Source: JBFFSQ01 sp041572275 (GTDB lineage Bacteria > Pseudomonadota > Gammaproteobacteria > SZUA-229). From it: a stretch of 36,037 nt of DNA. The notes below the pieces were generated by a model. The model made no database searches. It worked only from the letters and a program-made list of their open reading frames with translations, and was not told where the DNA came from. The translations under genes and the position numbers were made by a program. Location of the stretch: NCBI GenBank assembly GCA_041572275.1, contig JBFFSQ010000004.1, forward strand, positions 1 through 36,037, given 5' to 3'. Below, piece by piece: positions 1 to 8,188 of this stretch. The stretch's first letter is position 1; the number at the start of each line of letters is the position of its first letter.

Positions 1-5
1 CTTTT

Positions 6-1229
6 TTAATCCAGCACATGGGATACCAGTCCATCAGCCAGCTTCGGTTCAAACCAGGTAGACTTGGGTGGCATCACTTCATTGGCATCTGCCACTGCCA
101 TCAATGCCTCCATACTGGTCGGGTATAAGGAAAATGCTACGGCCATCTCACCGGAATCCACACGTTTTTCCAGCCCGGCAAGACCTCGTATCCCACCAAC
201 AAAATCGATGCGTGGATCGGTACGCGGGTCAGCAACTCCGAGCACAGGTTCCAGTAAATTATCAGCCAGCAATGCCACATCCAGACTGGCAACTGGGTCA
301 TCTGGAATCAAGCTGGCCTGGATATTTAATCGATACCATTCACCCGCAAGGTACATACCAAACTCAGTCGCTTTTGAGGGTTTCACTGGTGCATTTTCTT
401 TACTGCACTCAAAACGCTCTGCAATTTTATTTAAAAACTCATCCTGACTCAGGCCATTCAGGTCAGTCACCACACGATTGTAATCGAATATTTTCATCTG
501 ATTATGAGGAAAAATCACTGATAGAAAATAATGACTCATCTGCTCATCGGAGCCTCCAATGGCTTTAGCCACCCGTGATGCCGAGGCCGAACGATGATGA
601 CCATCGGCAATATAAATCGCCGGCATGGCATCGAAACCGGCGCTTAGTTTCTCGATCGTCATTGTATCATCCACCACCCAGAAGGTATGTCCAATACCAT
701 CATCCGCCTGCAAGTCATAGACAGGTGCTGACTCAGTCACCTGTTCCAGTATTGCATCAATTTCAGCATCTGATTTATAGGCCAGCAACACAGGGCCGGT
801 CTGCGCATTTAAGGCTTCGATCTGACGGACGCGATCATCTTCCTTCGCTGGACGGGTAAATTCATGTTTACGAATACGATTGCTATCATAATCCTTCACT
901 GACGCGGCGGCCACCAGGCCTGTTTGCACATGGTCACCCATGGTGAGCCGATACACATAATAACGCGGCTCAGGATCACGCATTAATACACCATTGGTAA
1001 CCAGTGTATCCAGGTTCTCAGCCGCCTTGGCATACACAGCTGGATCATAGGGATCGGTACCTTCTGGCAAATCAATTTCTGCTTTTGAAATATGCAGAAA
1101 ACTCATGGGTTTGCCGGCGGCACGCTCTCGTGCCTCAGCGCTATTAAGCACATCATAAGGTGGCGCAACCACATCTTCAGCATGTTCGGGGACAGGACGT
1201 AATCCAGCAAATGGGCGTATCAATGGCAT
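6..1229 (-). CDS. DUF1015 family protein
   Basis: A 407-residue protein of the DUF1015 family (a conserved bacterial family whose biochemical function is not settled). The N-terminus shows the family opening with RPFAGLRP and APPYDVL, and the middle carries the highly conserved ADGHHRSASA segment at about residues 208-217, which gives the family its suspected catalytic or metal-binding histidines. Length is normal for the family and the stop codon lies 6 bases from the window edge, so the gene is complete. There is no signal peptide or membrane segment, so it is cytosolic. It diverges from the diguanylate cyclase gene across 276 bases in which I see no convincing promoter. I recognise the family but assign no reaction. 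Confidence 0.9.
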   Translation of the reverse strand: MPLIRPFAGLRPVPEHAEDVVAPPYDVLNSAEARERAAGKPMSFLHISKAEIDLPEGTDPYDPAVYAKAAENLDTLVTNGVLMRDPEPRYYVYRLTMGDHVQTGLVAAASVKDYDSNRIRKHEFTRPAKEDDRVRQIEALNAQTGPVLLAYKSDAEIDAILEQVTESAPVYDLQADDGIGHTFWVVDDTMTIEKLSAGFDAMPAIYIADGHHRSASASRVAKAIGGSDEQMSHYFLSVIFPHNQMKIFDYNRVVTDLNGLSQDEFLNKIAERFECSKENAPVKPSKATEFGMYLAGEWYRLNIQASLIPDDPVASLDVALLADNLLEPVLGVADPRTDPRIDFVGGIRGLAGLEKRVDSGEMAVAFSLYPTSMEALMAVADANEVMPPKSTWFEPKLADGLVSHVLD

Positions 1230-1505
1230 GGCTTGTCTCTTTGTGTTTGATCTAATGGATAATATATTCTGACGCCATTATCTACCACAGAGCAGAGACA
1301 GATACAGGACTTAAATCAATCCTCTTCTAAAAACACTGCACTGACATTAATTACTAACTCGCTTAATCATATCTAGCTTGATCGTCCATCGACCTTGTTT
1401 TGTGTCACCCCAATCTACTATTTTTTCTCCAGTGGCCAGCCATACATGTAAAATATGTCTACACTTCTATAAATTGATAATTTTTTTGCACGTGAAAGCC
1501 ACATC

Positions 1506-2405
1506 ATGCCACATCAGAACGATCTCAGACTCCCCCTCAACACGCTCCGGGCTCTCGGTGAACTTAGTACCGCACTCACCAATCACACCATCTGGACCAA
1601 GAGCATTCACCGGACACTAATCTGTGGTAGCAAACCTGCATCCAAAAACCTGTGCAGCTCAGCACATCATTTGTGTCAATTCGGACAATGGTATTACGGC
1701 AATGTCGATGCAATACTTAAAAAAATGGAGCTATTTTCAGTTATCGGCGAATTACATGTCAGCTTACACGACAAAGCCCGTGATCTGCTCGAGATCAAAA
1801 TGCAACATCGAGAAATCACACCCCAGCAATATGATGACTTTATCAATTCAGTCCACAGCTTCCGCATGGCCATACAGGACCTGGAACTCGACTTAATCAA
1901 CAAAGCCTGCTCCATTGACCAGTTAACCGGTGTCTGGAACCGTTATGCGATGTATAACAAGCTGGCTCATGAACATGAACGCCTGCGACGCCATGGCAAC
2001 CCGTGCGTCATTGCCTTACTAGATTTTGACCACTTCAAGGAGATCAACGACGCACACGGACATTTGGCCGGCGACCACGTCTTAAAAGCCAGCATGCAAT
2101 TTATTCGTGAGAATATCCGTAGCAATGACATGATCTTTCGCTACGGTGGTGAAGAGTTTCTGATGGTATTGCCTGAAGCGAACCTCAGTGAGGCCACTGA
2201 CTTGATGAACAGACTACGGACAGATCTCAAACAGTTAGCAGTGGTATACAAAGACAAGACGATTCATTTTACTGTTTCAGTTGGACTCGCTGCTATGAGT
2301 GCCGATATCGATGAGCATGACACTATTGAGCTGGCAGATCACGCCATGTTCAAAGCCAAGATGGCCGGCCGCGACTGTGTTGAAGTGGCCGAAACAGTGA
2401 TTTAG
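1506..2405 (+). CDS. dgcZ: Zinc-sensing diguanylate cyclase (CZB-GGDEF, DgcZ-like)
   Basis: A 299-residue soluble enzyme predicted to make cyclic-di-GMP from two GTP. The N-terminal region matches a CZB (chemoreceptor zinc-binding) domain: H27, C57, H84 and H88 have the same spacing (30, 27 and 4) as the zinc ligands H22, C52, H79 and H83 of E. coli DgcZ. Residues about 135-299 form a GGDEF domain with the active motif GGEEF at 214-218 and an RxxD product-inhibition site (R205 to D208) five residues before it. The LTGVWNR start of the catalytic domain and the DFDHFKEIND substrate segment are intact. By analogy, zinc binding should hold the cyclase in an inactive arrangement. The stop codon overlaps the stop of lipA on the other strand. 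The gene symbol is by architecture only; orthology is an inference. Confidence 0.9.
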   Translation: MPHQNDLRLPLNTLRALGELSTALTNHTIWTKSIHRTLICGSKPASKNLCSSAHHLCQFGQWYYGNVDAILKKMELFSVIGELHVSLHDKARDLLEIKMQHREITPQQYDDFINSVHSFRMAIQDLELDLINKACSIDQLTGVWNRYAMYNKLAHEHERLRRHGNPCVIALLDFDHFKEINDAHGHLAGDHVLKASMQFIRENIRSNDMIFRYGGEEFLMVLPEANLSEATDLMNRLRTDLKQLAVVYKDKTIHFTVSVGLAAMSADIDEHDTIELADHAMFKAKMAGRDCVEVAETVI

Positions 2406-3352
2406 AAAAGCCCCTGAGCCTGCAAATCGGCATGATATGACGAGCGAACCATGGGGCCACTGGCCACATGACTGAAACCCATTTTCTTGCCGACTTCGGC
2501 CAGATGGTCGAATTCTTCCGGTTTAACATAGCGTGCCACTGGCAGATGATGCACACTGGGCTGCAAATACTGGCCCAGTGTCAACATATTGACCTGATGC
2601 GCCCGCAGGTCTTTCATAACCTGAATAACTTCCTCCATTTCCTCGCCCAAGCCCAGCATAATACCTGACTTGGTTGCCACATCGGGGCATTGAGCCTTGT
2701 ACGCCTGCAGCAACTCCAAAGACCCTATATAGTCCGCACCCGGTCGGGCCTGGGCATATAAACGCGGTACCGTTTCCAGGTTATGATTAAACACATTGGG
2801 TGGAGTCTGTTTCAACAGTTCAATCGCTGTGTCGACCCGTCCCCGAAAATCTGGCACCAATATTTCCACCTGAATATCAGGATTGAACGCCCGGGTTTTT
2901 TCAATACATTGCACAAAATGGCCAGCCCCACCATCGCGTAGATCATCACGATCAACCGAGGTAATGACGACATATTTAAGTCCCATAGCCTGAATGGTAC
3001 GGGCCAGGTTATCGGGCTCCTGTTCATCCAGTGGCAATGGACGACCATGACCAACATCGCAGAACGGGCAACGCCGGGTACAGATTTCTCCCATAATCAT
3101 GAAAGTAGCTGTGCCATGTCCAAAACATTCACCCAGATTCGGGCAGGCCGCTTCCTCGCATACAGTAAACAGCTTATTGTCACGCAATACCTGTTTCAGG
3201 CGCTTAACTTCCGGGTGGCTCGGCGTTTTCGCACGTATCCACTCAGGCTTACGCAGCAGCTTTTCTGTTTTCGCTACTTTCACCGGAATGCGGGCCACTT
3301 TTTCAGCGCCGCGCAGTTTTTCACCCGCTACAACTTTCTGTTTTTCACTCAT
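2402..3352 (-). CDS. lipA: Lipoyl synthase
   Basis: Radical-SAM enzyme that inserts two sulfur atoms into protein-bound octanoyl groups to finish the lipoyl cofactor of pyruvate and 2-oxoglutarate dehydrogenases and of the glycine cleavage H protein. The 316 residues include the auxiliary cluster cysteines C65, C70 and C76, the radical-SAM CxxxCxxC cysteines C91, C95 and C98, and the C-terminal RSSYHA motif whose serine binds the auxiliary cluster. The N-terminal extension of about 40 residues is basic, as in other proteobacterial LipA. The start overlaps the end of lipB by 8 bases, so the pair is translationally coupled and LipB makes the substrate of LipA. Last gene of the cell-wall/lipoate run. 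Confidence 0.98.
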   Translation of the reverse strand: MSEKQKVVAGEKLRGAEKVARIPVKVAKTEKLLRKPEWIRAKTPSHPEVKRLKQVLRDNKLFTVCEEAACPNLGECFGHGTATFMIMGEICTRRCPFCDVGHGRPLPLDEQEPDNLARTIQAMGLKYVVITSVDRDDLRDGGAGHFVQCIEKTRAFNPDIQVEILVPDFRGRVDTAIELLKQTPPNVFNHNLETVPRLYAQARPGADYIGSLELLQAYKAQCPDVATKSGIMLGLGEEMEEVIQVMKDLRAHQVNMLTLGQYLQPSVHHLPVARYVKPEEFDHLAEVGKKMGFSHVASGPMVRSSYHADLQAQGLF

Positions 3353-3977
3353 GAATATGGTTTATCTCATCAATTCCAAATTGCTGGCACAAATAAGGCA
3401 AATACAGTACCTCGACCTGCGCAGTCGTCAATTGTTGCCCCAGTTTAGCCATACTGGTGGCTTTTAAACCCTCGTAACCACAAGGATTAATACGCTCGAA
3501 GGGCTGCAGATCGAGATCGACGTTCAGGCTCAGACCATGGTAGCTGCCACCCTGTTTCACACGCAGCCCCAGGGCCGCTATCTTTTCTTCATCCACATAC
3601 ACGCCTGGTGCCTGACGTTTTGACTCAGCTACTATGCCCTGGTCCGCCAGGAAATCAACCACCGACTGCTCCAGGCGTGTAACCATCTCGCGCACACCCA
3701 GTTTACGGCGTTTGATATCGAATAACAGATAGGCAATTAACTGGCCCGGGCCATGGTAGGTTACCTGTCCACCCCGATCTGTTTCTACCAGGGGGATAGT
3801 GCCAATATCGAGCAGGTGTTCACGCTTGCCATTGAGACCCAGGGTAAAAACCGATGGATGTTGCAGTAACCAGATTTCGTCCGCTGTGGTTTTATTACGG
3901 TTCTGGTTGAATTGCTGCATCTGCTGCCAGGTCTGCCGGTAGTCCTGCACACCCAGGTGACGAATGTTGACGCGCAT
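3345..3977 (-). CDS. lipB: Octanoyl-[ACP]:protein N-octanoyltransferase
   Basis: Moves the octanoyl group from acyl carrier protein to the lipoyl-domain lysine, the step before LipA. The 210-residue protein has the family motif DRGGQVTYHGPGQ at 67-79, the catalytic lysine in KIAALGLRV (K132) and the catalytic cysteine in INPCGYEG (C166). Length is typical. It lies 17 bases downstream of ybeD and overlaps lipA, in the conserved gammaproteobacterial order ybeD-lipB-lipA. Confidence 0.98.
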   Translation of the reverse strand: MRVNIRHLGVQDYRQTWQQMQQFNQNRNKTTADEIWLLQHPSVFTLGLNGKREHLLDIGTIPLVETDRGGQVTYHGPGQLIAYLLFDIKRRKLGVREMVTRLEQSVVDFLADQGIVAESKRQAPGVYVDEEKIAALGLRVKQGGSYHGLSLNVDLDLQPFERINPCGYEGLKATSMAKLGQQLTTAQVEVLYLPYLCQQFGIDEINHIHE

Positions 3978-3994
3978 TATAACCCGGTGATTAG

Positions 3995-4273
3995 CTAGAT
4001 GGCATAAAGCACATGTTCACACTGGGTCAGCTCCATGTAGATACCGTCCAGGTGAGATTTGCTCTGCGCCGTGATCGTGATTGTAATACTGGTATAGTTA
4101 CCACCCTTGCTCGCATTCAGCCTGATAGCACCTTCCGTCAGGTCCGGTACATGGCGGTTGATAATCTCCAGAACAGCCAGCTCCAGAGCAGGACCTGACT
4201 TTCCCATTGCCTTAATAGGAAACTCACAGGGGAACTCAAACAGGGTTTCGTCTTCAGGATTCTGTTCACTCAT
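3995..4273 (-). CDS. ybeD: DUF493 family protein YbeD
   Basis: A 92-residue cytosolic protein of the YbeD/DUF493 family, a small ferredoxin-like fold resembling amino-acid-binding regulatory domains. Family hallmarks visible are FPCEFPIKAMG near residue 14 and the SKGGNYTSITITI strand in the middle. Its start overlaps the stop of the aminotransferase gene in an ATGA arrangement and lipB follows after 17 bases. The position directly before lipB-lipA is conserved in many gammaproteobacteria and suggests a link with lipoate metabolism, but no function is established. Confidence 0.95.
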   Translation of the reverse strand: MSEQNPEDETLFEFPCEFPIKAMGKSGPALELAVLEIINRHVPDLTEGAIRLNASKGGNYTSITITITAQSKSHLDGIYMELTQCEHVLYAI

Positions 4274-5139
4274 AATTGCTCGCCCTGCCTCAGCTTAACT
4301 TTATAGGCCTGATATATATCGATCATAGTTTCCCATATGGGGCCGGATTGACCATTTCCAACCGGTTCGCCATCCAGTTCGACCACTGGCACGATCTCCC
4401 GGGTTGAACTGGTAATCCAGATTTCATCTGCCGCCTTCAATTCTGCAACTGAGATATCCCGTTCCAGGCAGTCAATATCCTGATTACGTGCCAGCTCCAG
4501 TACCAGATCACGGGTCACTCCTGGTAGCAGCAATGGACTGACCGGGGGTGTAATCAATTGCGATCCCTGTACTACAAACAGGTTGCTTGCGGTCCCCTCT
4601 GTCACCTGGCCATCTCTTACCAACAAGGCCTCTGCCGCGCCTTCATCCTTGGCCTGCTGCTTTAACAGGCTATTCACCAGCAACGTGGTCGCCTTGATAT
4701 GACAGGCACGCCAGCGAATATCTTCCAGGGTGATAGCCGACACCCCCTTCTCAAGCGCTTGTCTGGATACCGATAACAAAGGACTCACCATGACAAACAC
4801 CGTCGCCGTCGCATCATCACTGAACGTGTGCTCACGTTCAGCCACCACCCCTCTGGAAATGTGCAAATAAACACACTGATCTTCTGCCGGATTTTGTTCC
4901 AGCAACTGTTGCATGATATCCAGCCATTGTGACTGGTTCAGTGGGTTATTCAGGCGAATGCCGTCCAGACTGTTCTGCAGACGTTGAAGATGCTCAAACG
5001 GACGTAACAAATGACCACCATAGGCCGGGATCACTTCGTAGACGCCATCACCAAATAGAAAACCTCGATCCAGCACAGAAATGTGTGCCTGGCTAACGGG
5101 TAAAATTTGACCATTCAGATATACGATGGGTTCAGACAT
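4270..5139 (-). CDS. dat: Class IV (D-amino-acid) aminotransferase
   Basis: A 289-residue PLP enzyme of the fold-type IV aminotransferases, closest in appearance to D-alanine/D-amino-acid transaminase (interconverting D-alanine and 2-oxoglutarate with pyruvate and D-glutamate). Features seen are DRGFLFGDGVYEV at 24-36, the PLP-binding lysine K149 in ACHIKATT, and EGTASNLFVV at 181-190 for phosphate binding. A longer reading frame runs upstream to 5196 but passes through the hairpin at 5154-5176, and the homologous N-terminus (MSEPIVYLNG) begins at 5139, which I chose. It sits between dacA and ybeD, so supplying D-amino acids for the neighbouring peptidoglycan enzymes is plausible. A branched-chain or aminodeoxychorismate lyase activity cannot be excluded from sequence. 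Confidence 0.88.
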   Translation of the reverse strand: MSEPIVYLNGQILPVSQAHISVLDRGFLFGDGVYEVIPAYGGHLLRPFEHLQRLQNSLDGIRLNNPLNQSQWLDIMQQLLEQNPAEDQCVYLHISRGVVAEREHTFSDDATATVFVMVSPLLSVSRQALEKGVSAITLEDIRWRACHIKATTLLVNSLLKQQAKDEGAAEALLVRDGQVTEGTASNLFVVQGSQLITPPVSPLLLPGVTRDLVLELARNQDIDCLERDISVAELKAADEIWITSSTREIVPVVELDGEPVGNGQSGPIWETMIDIYQAYKVKLRQGEQL

Positions 5140-5153
5140 AAATACCAAAATAT

Positions 5154-5176
5154 AAAGCCGGGCTAAGCCCGGCTTT
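5154..5176 (-). terminator. Hairpin terminator or attenuator between dacA and dat
   Basis: GCCGGGC and GCCCGGC form a perfect 7-bp GC-rich stem with a 3-base TAA loop, extended by three A-T pairs. On the minus strand it is followed by TATATTTT, and on the plus strand by six Ts. It lies 31 bases after the dacA stop and 14 bases before the dat start, so it would reduce read-through from dacA into dat-ybeD-lipB-lipA. Strength is inferred only. Confidence 0.75.
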
Positions 5177-5207
5177 TTTATCCTGAGAAAAGACAATCAC
5201 AGCCTGA

Positions 5208-6356
5208 TTACTGAAACAGCTGGATGACATGGTCCCGAGTTCGCTGCCACAGACTGCCTTCATCAATGGACTGCAAAGCAACCAGCGGCTTGCTCAAAAT
5301 TTCTTCCCCGTTCAGCATCACACGGACAGCCCCCATTTCCTGACCTTTCTTCACAGGTGCAGAAATTTCCTGGTTCACTTCCATAACGGCATCCAGGTAC
5401 TTGTACTGACCACGAGGAATGGTGACATGGAGGTCATCCACCAAACCCAGATTCAGATTCTCTTTCTCACCCAGCCAGATCCGTGCTTCGTTCAGCGACT
5501 CACCTGCAGCATACAAACGATTACTTTCATAAAAACGAAAACCATAACTCAGCAATGACTGGCTGATATCCGCACGCGCTTTTTCGCTACGTGTACCCAA
5601 CACTACAGCGATCAGGCGCATATCTTCGCGCAAAGCCGAAGATACCAGGCAATAACCCGCAGACTCCGTGTGCCCCGTCTTCAGGCCATCCACTGTTTTA
5701 TCACGCCAGAGCAGCTTGTTTCGGTTGTACTGTTTTATGCCGTTGTATGAATACTCCTTCTGCGCATACAACTTGTAATGATCAGGGAATTCCCTGATCA
5801 CCGCTTTAGCCAGGGTGGCAATATCTCGAGCCGTGGTTAAATGATTTTCACTGGGCCAGCCGGTGCAGTTCTCAAAATTCGTACCGCTCATACCCAGAGT
5901 CGTGGCGTACTGGTTCATATAATCAGCAAACACGGCTTCACTACCGGCGATATGCTCAGCCAGCGCCACACTGGCATCATTACCGGACTGGATAATCAAA
6001 CCTTTCAGCAAGTCTTCCACGGTGGCCTGCTTACCGACCTCAATGAACATTTTCGAGCCTTTCATACGCCAGGCTTTTTTACTGATGGTGACCTTTTCAT
6101 CCATCGTCAGACGACCTGCTTCGATTTCCTTATACACCACGTAAGCAGTCATTAACTTGGTAATGCTGGCCGGTTCGATTTTCTTGTCGATATTTTTTTC
6201 AGCCAGTACTCGGCCACTATGAAAATCAATCAGCAAATAACTCTCGGCAGCCAATTTTGGCGGCGCAGGAACCGGTGTCATCGCCGCCTGGGCTGAAAAC
6301 ATGAAAACAGCACTAAAAAACAGGAAAAGTAACTGGAAATTTTTACTCATAGACAT
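5208..6356 (-). CDS. dacA: D-alanyl-D-alanine carboxypeptidase (PBP5/6 type)
   Basis: Periplasmic serine enzyme that removes the terminal D-alanine from peptidoglycan pentapeptides, limiting cross-linking. From the ATG at 6356 (382 residues) there is a hydrophobic signal peptide ending near AQAA (residue 25). The penicillin-binding motifs are S64-I-T-K67, SGN (in IQSGNDAS) and KTG (in VDGLKTGHTESAG). The C-terminal part matches the PBP5 beta domain and ends in an amphipathic segment (LWQRTRDHVIQLF) of the kind that anchors PBP5 to the inner membrane. An upstream TTG at 6362 and an internal ATG at 6350 are alternative starts, and a GGAG at 6370-6373 lies before them. It follows rlpA by about 20 bases. 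Confidence 0.96.
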   Translation of the reverse strand: MSMSKNFQLLFLFFSAVFMFSAQAAMTPVPAPPKLAAESYLLIDFHSGRVLAEKNIDKKIEPASITKLMTAYVVYKEIEAGRLTMDEKVTISKKAWRMKGSKMFIEVGKQATVEDLLKGLIIQSGNDASVALAEHIAGSEAVFADYMNQYATTLGMSGTNFENCTGWPSENHLTTARDIATLAKAVIREFPDHYKLYAQKEYSYNGIKQYNRNKLLWRDKTVDGLKTGHTESAGYCLVSSALREDMRLIAVVLGTRSEKARADISQSLLSYGFRFYESNRLYAAGESLNEARIWLGEKENLNLGLVDDLHVTIPRGQYKYLDAVMEVNQEISAPVKKGQEMGAVRVMLNGEEILSKPLVALQSIDEGSLWQRTRDHVIQLFQ

Positions 6357-6378
6357 AAACAAACACCAACTCCGTCAT

Positions 6379-7164
6379 TTACTCAACAACTACACGGGCA
6401 TAGTCATGCCCGATATCATTCAAATCTTTCAATACACGGTAGGCCAGATCCACATTCGGGATCGGGCCAATTCGCACCCGATACAGCTTTCGGCCATCGG
6501 ACTCGATCACATGTACACGCACGCTATTGAAACGCTTATCCCGCAAGGCCACAGCCATTTTTTCTGCACTATCCGCCAGCCCAAATGCTGCGACCTGCAC
6601 GTGTATTTCACCCTCACCATTCGCTGGTTGCGGCAAGATAACAGAATCGGTATCCAGGTCCAGGTCGCCGGTATTGATGGCACGGATCTCGACCGGACCA
6701 GTTCCTGTCCCTGCAATACCCAGTTTATGAGCCGCCGCATAGGATAAATCAATAATACGGCCTTCATGAAAAGGACCACGATCATTCACTTTCACAATCA
6801 CAGACCTGCCATTTTCCCGGTGTTTCACCTCAACATACGTGGGCAACGGTAGAGTTTTGTGGGCAGCGGTCATTTCATACATATTGTAAGGCTCACCACT
6901 GGAGGTCCGTTTGCCATGGAATTTTGTGCCATACCAGGAAGCATCTCCCTGCTGGACAAATCCGCGGCTGGATTTTCTAACATGATAGGTTTTACCCATC
7001 ACCGTGTAAGACTCCGGGTTACCGTATCGGCTCAGGGGTTCATTGCTTGGCACAGCGTTGTTAATGTCCGCAACGTTCAATTTGAAGTCAGCAGGGGGGC
7101 CATCCTTGATTGCACAGGATGACAACAGCAAAATCACGGTTATAGAAAGTACTTTATCTATCAT
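6379..7164 (-). CDS. rlpA: Septal ring lytic transglycosylase / rare lipoprotein A
   Basis: A 261-residue outer-membrane lipoprotein. The signal sequence ends in the lipobox LSSC with the acylated cysteine at residue 17. A double-psi beta-barrel domain follows, with QGDASWYG, the TSSGEPYNM loop, and VNDRGPFHEGRIIDLS containing the catalytic-type aspartate. A C-terminal SPOR domain (about residues 188-261, starting VQVAAFG) should bind denuded glycan at the septum. In Pseudomonas the homologue cleaves glycan strands lacking stem peptides. It sits 5 bases downstream of mltB and just before dacA, as in the conserved cell-elongation/cell-wall cluster. Confidence 0.96.
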   Translation of the reverse strand: MIDKVLSITVILLLSSCAIKDGPPADFKLNVADINNAVPSNEPLSRYGNPESYTVMGKTYHVRKSSRGFVQQGDASWYGTKFHGKRTSSGEPYNMYEMTAAHKTLPLPTYVEVKHRENGRSVIVKVNDRGPFHEGRIIDLSYAAAHKLGIAGTGTGPVEIRAINTGDLDLDTDSVILPQPANGEGEIHVQVAAFGLADSAEKMAVALRDKRFNSVRVHVIESDGRKLYRVRIGPIPNVDLAYRVLKDLNDIGHDYARVVVE

Positions 7165-7169
7165 TCCAC

Positions 7170-8153
7170 TTAACGACTTGCATAGTATTCGTTTGCCACC
7201 GCCTGACCCAGTTGATAGACCGCCATGGCATACAGGGGGCTGTGATTATAACGGGTGATAACATAAAAGTTATCCAGACCCAGCCAGTACTCCTGCCCTT
7301 TCTTACCTTCCAGCTTGAGCAGGGTCGCTTTCTTGTCCTTGCTAAAGGCCTGTAAGGGCGTCACCCCTACGGATCGGTATTCTCCTACCGCCTTATGAGG
7401 ACGCATTTCTTTACTGGCCAGTTTAATAGCCTCTTTTTTGACCGATGCTCGACTGATAATAGGCTCACCCGATTGCCAGCCATGACGACTGAAATAGTTG
7501 GCCACACTACCAATAGCATCCGCTGTGCTATGCCATAAATCTCGCTTACCATCACCGTCGAAATCCACCGCATACGCCCTGAAACTGCTGGAAATGAACT
7601 GCGGCATACCCATGGCACCGGCATAAGAGCCTTTTAAGGTACGTGGATCAAAGCTTTCTTCACGGCTCATCAGCAGAAACTGCTCCAGTTCTTTGCGGAA
7701 AAAAGCGCCACGTGGCTGGTAGTCAAACCCTAAAGTTATTAGTGCATCCAGCACCGGATAGGTTCCACTGCGCTTACCATAAAATGTTTCCACCCCAATG
7801 ATGGCCACTATAATTTCAGCAGGCACGCCATACTGTTTCTGCGCCCGAGCCAGCGTCTCAGCATGCTCACGCCAGAAGCGGACACCATTTTTAATACGTT
7901 TGGAAGTAATAAAAATGGGACGATAGTCTTTCCATGGCTTACTTTCAGCTGGGCGGGCTATGGCTTCCAACGCGGTCTTTTGCTGTTTGGCGCCCTGCAT
8001 CCAGTACATCAGCATCTGCTCATCAAAACCGTGCTTTTTGACCATATCTCCGACGAACAGACGAACATCTTCACGTTGACTATAATTTGCCAGGCTTATA
8101 CCGGGCACCATGATGCACATGGTAAGAACAATAAATTGAATGTGTCGCAACAT
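7170..8153 (-). CDS. mltB: Membrane-associated lytic murein transglycosylase B
   Basis: Cleaves the MurNAc-GlcNAc bond of peptidoglycan to leave 1,6-anhydroMurNAc. The 327-residue protein starts with a signal peptide (hydrophobic 5-20, cleavage near LANYS). There is no lipobox cysteine, so it is probably the soluble, SltB-like form. The catalytic glutamate is E122 in GVETFYGKRSGTYP, and AMGMPQFISSSF and DFDGDGKRDLW are further MltB-family motifs. It lies between rodA and rlpA with short gaps (35 and 5 bases), the same place as sltB1 in Pseudomonas. Confidence 0.95.
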   Translation of the reverse strand: MLRHIQFIVLTMCIMVPGISLANYSQREDVRLFVGDMVKKHGFDEQMLMYWMQGAKQQKTALEAIARPAESKPWKDYRPIFITSKRIKNGVRFWREHAETLARAQKQYGVPAEIIVAIIGVETFYGKRSGTYPVLDALITLGFDYQPRGAFFRKELEQFLLMSREESFDPRTLKGSYAGAMGMPQFISSSFRAYAVDFDGDGKRDLWHSTADAIGSVANYFSRHGWQSGEPIISRASVKKEAIKLASKEMRPHKAVGEYRSVGVTPLQAFSKDKKATLLKLEGKKGQEYWLGLDNFYVITRYNHSPLYAMAVYQLGQAVANEYYASR

Positions 8154-8188
8154 CTAAATTTCCCAAACGATTATTGATTTGCCACTCG

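Noticed and set aside
4270..5196. A longer start for the aminotransferase at 5196
   Set aside because: The extra 19 codons span the GC-rich hairpin and have no similarity; the family N-terminus begins at 5139.
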